A stretch of 64,000 nucleotides of DNA from NCBI RefSeq assembly GCF_900114875.1, contig NZ_FPKW01000002.1, positions 124,001 to 188,000 on the forward strand. Direction: 5' to 3'. This document shows, piece by piece, positions 7,534-16,179 of this stretch; within the stretch, counting starts at the first letter, position 1; every line of letters begins with the position of its first letter. Under the pieces are notes generated by a model that was not told where the DNA came from, made no database searches, and worked only from the letters and a program-made list of their open reading frames with translations. This DNA is from Chryseobacterium limigenitum (lineage in GTDB: Bacteria > Bacteroidota > Bacteroidia > Flavobacteriales > Weeksellaceae). A program made the position numbers and the translations under genes.

Positions 7534-8694
7534 CTATTTTTTGTGAACTTCTTTAATAATCTCTTCCACATCATTAAAGATTTTCTGATTATCAAACTGT
7601 TTTTCAATGTCTTTCAGGTTTTCCTGAATGCTTTGAACCAGCTCTTTATTCGTTAAAAATTCTTTCATTCCATCGAATAAACTTTCCTGAGAATATTCGG
7701 TAAGATAACCCGTAGATTTATGCTCTATCATTTCTGGAATGCCTCCAACTGCTGTTGCCAAAATGGGCTTTTGAAGGATTAAAGTTTCAGCAATAATTAA
7801 TGGCCAGCCTTCACTCTCGGAGGGCATAATATAAAAATCGGCATTCTTTACATAAGGGTAGGGGTTCATTTGTGTTCCGAGAAGCAAGAATGAATCCTGA
7901 ACACCTAATTCTTGTATTCTTTTTTGGAGAAGACTGTAATCTTCACCGTCACCAACTACTACAATTTTATGAACCAATCCGCTCTCCAGAAGTTTTTTAT
8001 GAGTCTCCAGAAGAGTTCTGTACCCTTTTCTGTAGTGTAATCTTCCTACTGAAACAAAAGTTGGGATCTTCTTATCAAAATTAGGATCAAAAGCCTTTGC
8101 TTTTACCTTCAATTCTTCAATGGGGATGGCATTTAAGATAACTTTACCGGGAGGAAGCTGTAAATCTGGGTAGTTCTTATCTAAAACATCTTTACACTGC
8201 TGTGATCCATAAATGATGTAATCAAACTGCTTCATGTTATTGAAAATTTCCTCACGAAAAGGTGCAAAGCCTTCTTGTGATAAATCAGAATGCAGCCACG
8301 CAATTTTTTTTGAATTTTTATTGCTTGAATTTAAAACTGATGAATAAGCAGCATAGGTAGGGGCAATTTCTACATCATACTTTTCGTTTAAAATGGCATC
8401 AGCTATTTTCGGGCTTTTTTCTGCCTGTTTTAGTTTTAATCTTCTCTTGGCCAGCTGAATTTTTTGAATCACAGAATTTTTAGAAAAATCTTCTTTTCCT
8501 TCTGTTATAAATGTTTTTCTGATATGTGTCGGGAACTCATTCCTTAATTCACCCTGATTCATGTTTAAGCATATCGTCATCTCAAACTTGTTTTTGTCAA
8601 GATTGTTAAGCATGCTTAAAATTACCTTTTCCACCCCTCCCATTTCCATGGAACGGTGTCTGAAAAGCACTTTTATTTTTTTATTCATCATCAT
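7534..8694 (-). CDS. GT4-family glycosyltransferase
   Basis: The 386-residue GT-B enzyme starts with MMMNKK; the first ATG follows the TAA of the upstream gene directly, and the next two are equally possible. It has the GGVEKVILSM motif near the N-terminus, FVSVGRLHYRKGYRTL at the second domain and the E-x7-E motif in SEGWPLIIAETL. It is clearly related to the GT4 at 1672-2817. It probably transfers a sugar to the lipid-linked chain. The pair with the GT2 upstream forms an isolated two-gene minus-strand unit between two plus-strand acyl-chemistry blocks. Confidence 0.9.
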   Translation of the reverse strand: MMMNKKIKVLFRHRSMEMGGVEKVILSMLNNLDKNKFEMTICLNMNQGELRNEFPTHIRKTFITEGKEDFSKNSVIQKIQLAKRRLKLKQAEKSPKIADAILNEKYDVEIAPTYAAYSSVLNSSNKNSKKIAWLHSDLSQEGFAPFREEIFNNMKQFDYIIYGSQQCKDVLDKNYPDLQLPPGKVILNAIPIEELKVKAKAFDPNFDKKIPTFVSVGRLHYRKGYRTLLETHKKLLESGLVHKIVVVGDGEDYSLLQKRIQELGVQDSFLLLGTQMNPYPYVKNADFYIMPSESEGWPLIIAETLILQKPILATAVGGIPEMIEHKSTGYLTEYSQESLFDGMKEFLTNKELVQSIQENLKDIEKQFDNQKIFNDVEEIIKEVHKK

Positions 8695-9534
8695 TTAACC
8701 AAAGACTTGTTGTAAAAATACTCTTAGTTTTACCTTTATTCTGTATGTAATAGAGTTCTGATATTTTAATAAACTATAAATTTCGGTAGAACTGGTATAT
8801 TCTTTGGGAATAGGCTTACCGTTTATCGTTTTCAGGTTTCTGCGTTTCATGGCATTGAAAATTACTTTCGCAAAATATTCACGGGACGCAGGCCTGTTGT
8901 CATTCTGAGAAATTCCTCCGGAATGTGTTCTGTAAAAGTAGTTTGCTTCATCAATAAACTGAACTTTACCTTTTTCGTACATCTTTAGATACAGATCCTG
9001 ATCCTCTGCAATCTTCATTACAGTATTCATTTTCTCGGTCTGGTTATAGATATCCTTTCTGAAATTTACAAAATGAACGATTCGCACAGGGCAGTTAAAA
9101 AAATACGGATCATTATTCGGAACCTGTTTTGCTAGTTTAGGGACTTCTATCGGTTCAAGATTCTCATCACATTTCATGTATTTTGAATAGGTGAGAACTA
9201 CCTCTTTATCTTTTTTGAAAATATGGATACTCGAAAGCAGGGCAGTAGGAACAACAGCATCATCAGGATCTACAAATCCGCAGATATCACCGTCCGCCAA
9301 CTCAATTAGCTTACTTTTTGTGATGCCGACACCGCTGTTTTCTTCATTTTGATATATTTTGAAGCGATCATCATTACCTATTATTTTTTTTATGACTTCT
9401 AAAGAATCGTCAGTAGAAGCGTCGTCAAGAATAATAACTTCCCAATTATCATACGTTTGTGCAATAATTGAGTTATAGCATTTCTTGAAGAACTTTCCAT
9501 TATTATAATTGGCTATTAGTATAGAAAACTTCAT
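8695..9534 (-). CDS. GT2-family glycosyltransferase
   Basis: The 279-residue GT-A protein opens with FSILIANYNNGKFFKKC, followed by ILDDASTDDS and the metal-binding GFVDPDDAVVP (about residues 88-98). The catalytic EDQDLYLKMYEKG region is present. There are no transmembrane segments. It is the first gene of a two-gene unit; its stop abuts the ATG of the GT4. The sugar specificity is not predictable. Confidence 0.9.
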   Translation of the reverse strand: MKFSILIANYNNGKFFKKCYNSIIAQTYDNWEVIILDDASTDDSLEVIKKIIGNDDRFKIYQNEENSGVGITKSKLIELADGDICGFVDPDDAVVPTALLSSIHIFKKDKEVVLTYSKYMKCDENLEPIEVPKLAKQVPNNDPYFFNCPVRIVHFVNFRKDIYNQTEKMNTVMKIAEDQDLYLKMYEKGKVQFIDEANYFYRTHSGGISQNDNRPASREYFAKVIFNAMKRRNLKTINGKPIPKEYTSSTEIYSLLKYQNSITYRIKVKLRVFLQQVFG

Positions 9535-9571
9535 CCGAGATGTATGTGTTTTATAATTAATAAATTTTTCA

Positions 9572-9579
9572 CAAAGATA
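9572..9579 (-). promoter_or_regulatory. Candidate -7 element for the GT2-GT4 unit
   Basis: On the minus strand the sequence reads TATCTTTG, matching TAnnTTTG, 38 bp before the GT2 start. No clear TTG partner is seen in the correct window. Confidence 0.45.
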
Positions 9580-9605
9580 AAAATTAAAAATTACAGAAAA
9601 ATCTT

Positions 9606-9613
9606 TATTTTTG
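9606..9613 (+). promoter_or_regulatory. Candidate -7 element for the 9633-18521 operon
   Basis: TATTTTTG matches TAnnTTTG and lies 19 bp upstream of the GTG start of the methyltransferase. It is divergent from the element at 9572-9579. No TTG is seen 17-23 bp upstream. Confidence 0.45.
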
Positions 9614-9632
9614 TTGCTTAAACTTTAACACA

Positions 9633-10403
9633 GTGAGTGAAATACTAAGAGTTCTCAAAACATTTGTAGCTTATCTTAAAAGACCGGATCTTTACCCGGA
9701 ACTAGGAAGGAAAATCGTTAAAAACACCGTAAACAGAGGTAATGCCTTTAAAGGTAAAGATAAAACCAATTCATGGGCTGCGTCTAAATCTATCTCTCAG
9801 CAGGAAGTTATTTCCCAGCTTTTTGGCTTCGAGATGAGTGCTTTCAAAACAGATTTTCAGGAAGTTTTAAGAAATTCTGAGCAGAAAGAGAAAGATTGTC
9901 CTATTAAAATGGGAGGTGCAGGCGCACTTGAACTAATCTATTATTCATGTGAATTTACAAAAGCGCAGCATGTTATCGAAACAGGTGTTGCTTATGGCTG
10001 GTCTTCATTAGCCGCCTTGTTGTCACTTGAAAAAAGGAACGGAACTCTGTACAGCTCTGATATGCCTTATCTGGCACAGGATGGAGATCAGTACGTTGGA
10101 TGCGTTGTTCCTGAAGATCTTAAAAAGAACTGGAAATTATTCCGTTTTGCAGATAAAGAATCTTTGCCGAAAATCTTCGCAGAAACAGCTTCTTTTGATA
10201 TTCTTCATTATGACTCGGACAAGAGCTATAACGGGAGAATGTGGGCTTATGACGAGATGTATGTACGTCTTAGAAAAGGAGGAGTATTTATAAGTGATGA
10301 TATTGGTGATAATTCTGCGTATCAGGATTTCTGCGAAAAAAATAACATCGATACCAAAGTTGTAGAATTCGAAGGGAAATATGTAGGAGTTTTTATTAAG
10401 TAA
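9633..10403 (+). CDS. Class I SAM-dependent methyltransferase
   Basis: The 256-residue protein starts at GTG, the only good start close to the promoter. The Rossmann core starts at about residue 110 with HVIETGVAYGWSSLAALLS (motif I, E-x-GxxxG), followed by LYSSD (motif II) and the acidic positions in FDILHYDSDKSY and ISDDIGDN. This pattern is that of the Methyltransf_24/TylF-like group, where Asp residues bind a divalent metal for O-methylation of sugars or small molecules. It is the first gene of the block and is followed by an MBOAT gene 26 bp later. It may methylate a sugar or the acyl substituent handled by this operon. Confidence 0.8.
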   Translation: MSEILRVLKTFVAYLKRPDLYPELGRKIVKNTVNRGNAFKGKDKTNSWAASKSISQQEVISQLFGFEMSAFKTDFQEVLRNSEQKEKDCPIKMGGAGALELIYYSCEFTKAQHVIETGVAYGWSSLAALLSLEKRNGTLYSSDMPYLAQDGDQYVGCVVPEDLKKNWKLFRFADKESLPKIFAETASFDILHYDSDKSYNGRMWAYDEMYVRLRKGGVFISDDIGDNSAYQDFCEKNNIDTKVVEFEGKYVGVFIK

Positions 10404-10429
10404 TATTCATTTTACGTTAAAAATATTCT

Positions 10430-11863
10430 ATGCTTTTTAACTCTATTGCCTTTTTAATTTTTCTACCTATAGTTTTTATTTTATACTGGCGTGTATTCAA
10501 TAAAAATTATAAATACCAGAATATGCTTTTGCTGGCGGCCAGCTTTTATTTTTATGGCTGCTGGGATTGGCGATTTCTGTTTCTTCTGATATTTTCTATC
10601 GGACTGGATTATTTTTCGGGAATTCAAATTGAAAACAGTAAAACAAAAAAAATGGCAACTTTCTGGTTGACATTAAGTATTGCGATCAATCTAGGTTTTC
10701 TGGGCTTTTTTAAATACTACAATTTCTTCATAGAAAACTTTGCCGAACTGTTAAGTTCATTTGGATTTGGTGTAAACATGTGGGTGTTGAAAGTTATTTT
10801 ACCGGTTGGTATTTCATTTTATACTTTCCATGGTCTGTCTTATGTGATAGATGTTTACAAAAAACGAATTCCGGCAGAGAGAAACTATGTAGATTATGCC
10901 GTATTTGTAAGCTATTTTCCTTTGTTGGTAGCCGGACCTATTGAAAGAGCAACGCACCTTCTTCCTCAAATTCAGAGAAAACGATCTTTTGATTACGAGA
11001 AAGCAAAAGATGGAATGGCTCAGATCCTTTGGGGATTTTTCAAGAAAATGGTCATTGCAGATAACTGCGCGCCGATTGTTAACGAAATATTTAGTCATTA
11101 CCATACGGAAAGTGCGAGCAACTTGGTTTTAGGAGCAGTACTTTTCGCTTTCCAGATTTATGGAGATTTTTCAGGATATTCTGATATTGCATTAGGGACC
11201 TCTAGATTATTTGGACTGGAATTGCTTAAAAACTTTTCGTTTCCCTATTTTTCAAGAGATATTGCCGAGTTCTGGAGAAGATGGCATATTTCGCTTTCTT
11301 CGTGGTTCAGGGATTATCTTTATATTCCTTTGGGCGGAAGTAAGGGCGGATTGTGGATGAAAATCAGGAATACGTTTATTATTTTCCTGGTCAGTGGTTT
11401 CTGGCATGGAGCCAATTGGACATTTATTATCTGGGGCGGGTTGAATGCTTTATTTTTCCTTCCTTTATTAATAGCTGAAAAAAACAGACATCATCTGGAA
11501 GTCGTGGCAATGGGAAAAATTATTCCGTCTTTCAGGGAGGTTTTCAGTATTTTAATGACCTTTACGCTTACATGTTTTGCGTGGATTTTCTTCCGTTCAG
11601 AAAGCGTTTCCGATGCCATTGGATATATTAGGGGAATATTTAGTGAAAGTCTTTTTACATTTCCTACACAGTTTAGACTGGTCTTGTCAGGGCTTATTGT
11701 ATTTATGCTGGTGATAGAATGGTGGAACAGGACACATGATTACGGACTGAAAATTCAGAACCGAAAGCCATGGCTACAGAGCATTATTTACGTCATAGTA
11801 GCCTATTTGATATTGAATTTCGCCAATTTCGGCAGTAATGAATTTATTTATTTTCAGTTTTAA
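10430..11863 (+). CDS. MBOAT-family O-acyltransferase (AlgI-like)
   Basis: The 477-residue protein has about ten hydrophobic segments and the AlgI/DltB-type features: a MLLLAASFYFYGCWDWRF start region, PVGISFYTFHGLSYVIDVY, GDFSGYSDIALG, EFWRRWHISLSSWFRDYLYIPLGG and the catalytic His326 in FWHGANWTF. AlgI/PatA-type MBOATs move an acyl group across the inner membrane for O-acylation of extracytoplasmic polysaccharide. It is followed after 2 bp by a SGNH-like partner, as in alginate acetylation (AlgI with AlgJ/AlgX) and in DltB-DltD. It is a paralogue of the MBOAT at 16180-17598. Confidence 0.95.
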   Translation: MLFNSIAFLIFLPIVFILYWRVFNKNYKYQNMLLLAASFYFYGCWDWRFLFLLIFSIGLDYFSGIQIENSKTKKMATFWLTLSIAINLGFLGFFKYYNFFIENFAELLSSFGFGVNMWVLKVILPVGISFYTFHGLSYVIDVYKKRIPAERNYVDYAVFVSYFPLLVAGPIERATHLLPQIQRKRSFDYEKAKDGMAQILWGFFKKMVIADNCAPIVNEIFSHYHTESASNLVLGAVLFAFQIYGDFSGYSDIALGTSRLFGLELLKNFSFPYFSRDIAEFWRRWHISLSSWFRDYLYIPLGGSKGGLWMKIRNTFIIFLVSGFWHGANWTFIIWGGLNALFFLPLLIAEKNRHHLEVVAMGKIIPSFREVFSILMTFTLTCFAWIFFRSESVSDAIGYIRGIFSESLFTFPTQFRLVLSGLIVFMLVIEWWNRTHDYGLKIQNRKPWLQSIIYVIVAYLILNFANFGSNEFIYFQF

Positions 11864-11865
11864 AA

Positions 11866-12834
11866 ATGAAAAAATTTCTTTCAAGATTAGTTTTATTTAT
11901 AGTCGTAATGTTTATTATCGGCTTAATAAAACTTGCTCTGAGCCCTAATTCGAATTATTCATACGCGTTTTTAAATGCAAAACTGGAGTTTCTTGAAAAA
12001 CATCCGGAATATAATATGTATTTCATCGGAAGTTCTAAAATAAATGATCAGATAGACTGTAAAATTATCGATCAAAATATAAAAGGAGTAAAGTCGTATA
12101 ATTTAGGAGCTAATGCAGGTTTTGATCTCGAAAATTTTCAGACTTTAGATTTTATCTTAAATAATAAGAATTTCAAACCTAAATATATCATCGTTGAATT
12201 GCAGGATAAAATAAAGGTTACCAAAACCAATATTAAGACAGAAAGAAGTTTCGGATCTTTCAATTACGAAAACACAGCTTTTGCGGTAAAATATCATAAA
12301 GAGAATAAAGATTATAAGCAAATCGGTCTTTCGCTGGTTTCTTTTGCTTTAAATGTTTTTCATATTAATAAATATTTTGACGAGAGAACTGTTCGTGAGG
12401 CAAAGAATAATTTTGTTGATAAAAATCAGGGATTTTCTCCGCTAGAATTTAGTAGTACGAAAAGAACAGAGGAGCAGAAACTGAAAAGTGTAATTAACGA
12501 CAGGCTTGAACGTTATCATGCTGATCATAATAAATACACGCCAAATAAAGCTTTAGTTAATAAAATAAATGAACTTTATGAAAAGTGTAAGAAAAAAAAC
12601 ATACAATTGATTCTTTTTATTCCGGGGCCAGCAGAACCGGATGCTAAAAAACTGATAGCCTATCAAAATGCATTTCAGGTTCCTGTTGTAAGCATTGTAG
12701 ATCCTGATGTATATCCCGAATTTTATCAATATGAAAACAGGTGGGATTATGGGCATCTTAACGGAAAAGGATCAAAAATTCTATCTGAAAAAGCAGCTCC
12801 GTTATTGGAGAAAGTTTTAGATAAAAAACAGTAG
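11866..12834 (+). CDS. SGNH-like membrane-anchored partner of MBOAT
   Basis: The 322-residue protein has one N-terminal membrane anchor (residues about 8-27) followed by an extracytoplasmic domain. Ser56 in the FIGSSK block and Asp294/His297 in WDYGHLNGKGS are placed as the Ser and the D-x-x-H of SGNH esterases/transferases, including DltD and AlgJ/AlgX. This suggests that it receives the acyl group exported by the MBOAT and places it on the glycan. Overall similarity to named families is low, so the call rests on these motifs, on topology and on the 2-bp spacing from the MBOAT gene. Confidence 0.7.
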   Translation: MKKFLSRLVLFIVVMFIIGLIKLALSPNSNYSYAFLNAKLEFLEKHPEYNMYFIGSSKINDQIDCKIIDQNIKGVKSYNLGANAGFDLENFQTLDFILNNKNFKPKYIIVELQDKIKVTKTNIKTERSFGSFNYENTAFAVKYHKENKDYKQIGLSLVSFALNVFHINKYFDERTVREAKNNFVDKNQGFSPLEFSSTKRTEEQKLKSVINDRLERYHADHNKYTPNKALVNKINELYEKCKKKNIQLILFIPGPAEPDAKKLIAYQNAFQVPVVSIVDPDVYPEFYQYENRWDYGHLNGKGSKILSEKAAPLLEKVLDKKQ

Positions 12835-12906
12835 ATATTGCATTTAATTAAAGCATAAACAGAGGGTTGTAAGTAAATTATATAAATTGTATTTTGCAAT
12901 TCTCAA

Positions 12907-14637
12907 ATGAAACCTATGATGAAAACGTTTACACAATTAAAGAAAAATGTAAGTAAAAAACCGGAAGGGCTGAAAAAAATAAAGGTGGCGTTGTTGGGAG
13001 ATACGGCAACTCAGTTTTTAAATGTAGCCTTGAAAGGTTCTGCTATTGATGAAGGCTTTGATTTAGAGGTTTTTGAGGCAGATTTTGGACAGATTTCCCG
13101 TCAGATTTTAGATCCTACATCAGAGTATTACGAGTTTAATGCTGATTACACGATCATCTTCGAATCTTCACATAAGTTGCTGACGCAATATTATAAATCT
13201 TATCATTCTCAGCTGAATTTTGCTCAGGATAAGATCAATTATATAGAAGAATTATACAGTACAATTCAAAATAGGACGAAGAGTAAAGTTGTTTATTGCA
13301 ATTTTGCAGGTATTGATAATCAAATTTTTGGAAATTTTGCGAACAAAGTAGAATCATCTTTTGTTTTCCAACAAAATAAACTGAATTATTTATTATCAGA
13401 ATTAGCGGTTAAAAAGAATAATCTTTTCATCGCAGATTTACTTTCCATTCAAAATAAATGGGGCAGAAATTTTATGTTTTCTCCCAATATTTATGTGAAT
13501 ACAGAAATGGTATTGTCTTTAGATGTACTGCCGATTGTGGCGCACCACATCGTGAGTATTTTATCTTCTGTAGAAGGTAAATTTAAGAAATGTCTGATCC
13601 TGGATCTCGATAATACAACATGGGGAGGGATTATTGGTGATGACGGTCTTGAGAAAATCCAGATCGGAAGTTTAGGAATCGGAAAAGCATTTACAGAACT
13701 TCAATATTGGGCTAAAGCTTTACAGAAGAGAGGTATCATCATAGCGGTTTGCAGTAAAAATGATGAGGATAAGGCAAAAGAACCTTTTGAAAAACATCCC
13801 GATATGGTTCTTACATTAGATGATATTGCTGTATTTGTAGCCAATTGGGATAATAAAGCAGACAATATCAGAAAAATTCAGAGTATATTGAATATTGGAT
13901 TTGATTCTATGGTTTTCCTGGATGACAATCCTTTTGAAAGAAATATTGTAAGAGAAAACCTTCCTGATGTTTGCGTTCCGGAATTACCGGAAGATCCTGC
14001 AGAATATTTGGAATATTTATATAGTTTAAATCTTTTTGAAACCGCAAGCTTTTCTGAAAATGATGCCGAAAGAACAAAACAATATCAGGTTGAAGCCGAA
14101 AGAGCAATTGCTTTAGACAGTTTTACCAACGTAGAAGATTTTCTTAAAAGTATGAATATGAAGTCTGATGTTCAGGCATTCAATAACTTTTCAAAACCAA
14201 GGGTTTCTCAATTAACGCAGCGTTCTAATCAGTTCAATTTAAGAACGGTAAGATATACAGAGCAGGAAGTTGAAAACCTTATGAATTCGGAGAATCATCA
14301 TACTATTTCTTTTACTTTGGTAGATAAATACGGTGATAACGGATTGATTTGCGTGATTGTTTTAGAAAAAAAGGATACGGAAACTCTTTTCATTGAAACA
14401 TGGCTGATGAGCTGTAGAGTTTTAAAGAGAGGAATGGAAGAGTTTACATTAAATACTATTGTTGACACAGCAAAAAAGAATGGTTTTAAATATGTTGTGG
14501 GAGAATACCTTCCAACAGCAAAAAACCAAATGGTAAAAGATCATTACCAAAGGTTAGGGTTTATAGAAAATGAGGGGAAATGGGTATTGGATATTGATAG
14601 CTATGAACAAAAAGAAGTTTTTATAAGCACTACATAA
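12907..14637 (+). CDS. FkbH-like HAD-superfamily protein
   Basis: The 576-residue protein has three parts: an N-terminal domain to about 215, a HAD domain with motif I Asp233-x-Asp235 in LDLDNTTWGGIIGDDG, motif II AVCSKND and motif IV FLDDNPFERN, and a C-terminal GNAT-like domain from about 430 (KYGDNGLICVIVL, and a final region with YQRLGF). This is the FkbH layout. Characterised FkbH enzymes take 1,3-bisphosphoglycerate, remove phosphate and load glyceryl onto an ACP thiol. An ACP gene lies 920 bp downstream in the same operon. The inferred product is glyceryl-ACP or a related 3-carbon acyl-ACP. Three in-frame Met codons lie at residues 1, 4 and 5; the first is used here. Confidence 0.9.
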   Translation: MKPMMKTFTQLKKNVSKKPEGLKKIKVALLGDTATQFLNVALKGSAIDEGFDLEVFEADFGQISRQILDPTSEYYEFNADYTIIFESSHKLLTQYYKSYHSQLNFAQDKINYIEELYSTIQNRTKSKVVYCNFAGIDNQIFGNFANKVESSFVFQQNKLNYLLSELAVKKNNLFIADLLSIQNKWGRNFMFSPNIYVNTEMVLSLDVLPIVAHHIVSILSSVEGKFKKCLILDLDNTTWGGIIGDDGLEKIQIGSLGIGKAFTELQYWAKALQKRGIIIAVCSKNDEDKAKEPFEKHPDMVLTLDDIAVFVANWDNKADNIRKIQSILNIGFDSMVFLDDNPFERNIVRENLPDVCVPELPEDPAEYLEYLYSLNLFETASFSENDAERTKQYQVEAERAIALDSFTNVEDFLKSMNMKSDVQAFNNFSKPRVSQLTQRSNQFNLRTVRYTEQEVENLMNSENHHTISFTLVDKYGDNGLICVIVLEKKDTETLFIETWLMSCRVLKRGMEEFTLNTIVDTAKKNGFKYVVGEYLPTAKNQMVKDHYQRLGFIENEGKWVLDIDSYEQKEVFISTT

Positions 14638-14642
14638 TAAAT

Positions 14643-15548
14643 ATGGAAATTGAACAATTAATCGAAAACATCGCGACTAAAAATGCTATTCATGGCAAGA
14701 AGCTGCAAAAGAATTTTTCTTTTTTGAAGGAAGAAGAAAATTATATTAATGATTATAATGTTTTTATAAATAAGTATAAAGATATTCTTGAAAAGAACAG
14801 TCTTACATTTGATGATTCAATCAACTACTATCTTAAAATGATCGGGGATTTTAATGAAGAAATGCTGGATTTTATGAGAACCGGGAAATACAGAAATACT
14901 TCATTTGATGCTGTAAACAAGGCAATGTATAATAATCCGGATGTAATGGTTTCCCATATGCACGGATTGTTGCTTTCTCAGTTTTTGTGGAAGCATCATT
15001 ATGATGTGTATCAGTATTTTAAAAATGGAATTCAAAAATATTTGCCTGTACAATCTTATCTTGAAATAGGAGCGGGACATGGTTTATATTTTGAGGCAGC
15101 GATGGGAAAAATTGGTGACGATTGTACTTTTGAAGCTCTTGATATTAGCGAAACTTCACTTGAACTAACAAAAAGTTTAATCAAAAGTGATCAAGTTATC
15201 TATCATCTAAAAAATGTATTCGATTATACTGATGAGGATGAAAAGAAAGATTTCATAACAATGGGAGAGGTTCTGGAACATGTAGAAGATCCTTTGGCAT
15301 TATTAACGAAGATAAAAAGCTTAATAAAGCCCGAAGGAACTATATTTATTACAACGCCTACCAATGCACCTTCAATAGACCATATTTATCTGTTTAACAA
15401 TGTTCAGGAAATCAGAGATCTAATTATTGAGGCCGGATTGGAAATTGTGGATGAAAGGTATTTTGTAAGCGAAGACATAGACTTAGAAAAAGCAGAAAAA
15501 AGAAAGATTGCAACCATGTATGCCTCTTTTTTAAAAATAAAAAAATAA
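14643..15548 (+). CDS. Class I SAM-dependent methyltransferase with N-terminal helical region
   Basis: The 301-residue protein has a helical, charged N-terminal half (about 1-135) and a Rossmann methyltransferase domain with motif I YLEIGAGHGLYFEAA (about 139-153), acidic motif II FEALDISETSLEL, motif IV ITMGEVLEHVEDP and post-motif TIFITTPTNAPSIDHIYLF. This is the Methyltransf_11/23 style. It lies 5 bp after FkbH and 9 bp before the ACP. A methyltransferase next to FkbH and ACP recalls methoxymalonyl-ACP gene sets (FkbG-type), but the two dehydrogenases of that pathway are absent. O-methylation of a glyceryl-type acyl group is therefore possible but only inferred. Confidence 0.8.
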   Translation: MEIEQLIENIATKNAIHGKKLQKNFSFLKEEENYINDYNVFINKYKDILEKNSLTFDDSINYYLKMIGDFNEEMLDFMRTGKYRNTSFDAVNKAMYNNPDVMVSHMHGLLLSQFLWKHHYDVYQYFKNGIQKYLPVQSYLEIGAGHGLYFEAAMGKIGDDCTFEALDISETSLELTKSLIKSDQVIYHLKNVFDYTDEDEKKDFITMGEVLEHVEDPLALLTKIKSLIKPEGTIFITTPTNAPSIDHIYLFNNVQEIRDLIIEAGLEIVDERYFVSEDIDLEKAEKRKIATMYASFLKIKK

Positions 15549-15557
15549 TTAAACATT

Positions 15558-15797
15558 ATGAATAAAGAAGAAATTTTATCAAAATTATCAGAAATTTTCC
15601 GTGAAGAATTGGATAACGAAGACATTACCTTAACAGAAAATACTACAGCAAATGACGTGGAAGAATGGGATTCACTTTCTCATATTCAACTTATTGTGGC
15701 GGTAGAAAAGGCTTTTAAAGTCCGTTTTACTTCTTCAGAAATTCAAAGCTGGAACACGGTGGGTGAAATGGCAAATTCTATTGCTTCAAAATTGTAA
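15558..15797 (+). CDS. Acyl carrier protein
   Basis: The 79-residue acidic protein carries Ser39 in [11 protein letters not shown], the phosphopantetheine attachment site, followed by a typical helix III ([19 protein letters not shown]). This form (WDSLSH) is common in carrier proteins of secondary-metabolite and polysaccharide clusters, whereas fatty-acid ACP has DSLD. It is distinct from the ACP at 6542-6775. It ends in TAATG, overlapping the VOC gene by one base. It is the likely recipient of the group loaded by FkbH. Confidence 0.92.
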   Translation: MNKEEILSKLSEIFREELDNEDITLTENTTANDVEEWDSLSHIQLIVAVEKAFKVRFTSSEIQSWNTVGEMANSIASKL

Positions 15798-16177
15798 TGA
15801 AATTTCATCACGTAGGAGTTGCCTGTAAGGATATACAGGCAGAACTCCAAAGTATAAGGCAACTTCACAAAATCATAGAAGAAACTCCTGTTGTTTTTGA
15901 TCCTAATCAGCAGGCAGAATTATGTATGATTACGGTAGAAGATGGTTTGAATATCGAGCTTGTTGCGGGAAAGCCGGTAGAAAATCTTTTGAAAAAAAGA
16001 ATTTCATACTATCATATCTGCTATGAGGTGGATGATATTGATAAAACAATAGAAGATCTTACCGAAAAAGGAGGAATGCTAATTTCTCCACCCAAAGAAG
16101 CGATACTTTTCAATAACAGAAAAGTAGCTTTTTTAATGCTTTCTTATGGAATTGTAGAACTTTTAAATAGCAACTGA
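15797..16177 (+). CDS. VOC-superfamily protein (methylmalonyl-CoA epimerase/glyoxalase-like)
   Basis: The 126-residue protein has the two beta-alpha-beta-beta-beta modules of the vicinal oxygen chelate fold. Candidate metal ligands sit in FHHVGVA (His4 or His5), NIELVAG, SYYHICYEVDD and GIVELL at the C-terminus. It is most like methylmalonyl-CoA epimerase. In this operon it could epimerise or otherwise rearrange the ACP-bound acyl group. The catalytic role is inferred from family and context; the substrate is not known. It sits between the ACP (1-bp overlap) and the second MBOAT (2 bp). Confidence 0.8.
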   Translation: MKFHHVGVACKDIQAELQSIRQLHKIIEETPVVFDPNQQAELCMITVEDGLNIELVAGKPVENLLKKRISYYHICYEVDDIDKTIEDLTEKGGMLISPPKEAILFNNRKVAFLMLSYGIVELLNSN

Positions 16178-16179
16178 TA

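Noticed and set aside
14643..15797. A full methoxymalonyl-ACP pathway (FkbG-K type)
   Set aside because: FkbH, a methyltransferase and an ACP are present, but no acyl-CoA dehydrogenase or 3-hydroxyacyl dehydrogenase is in the operon.
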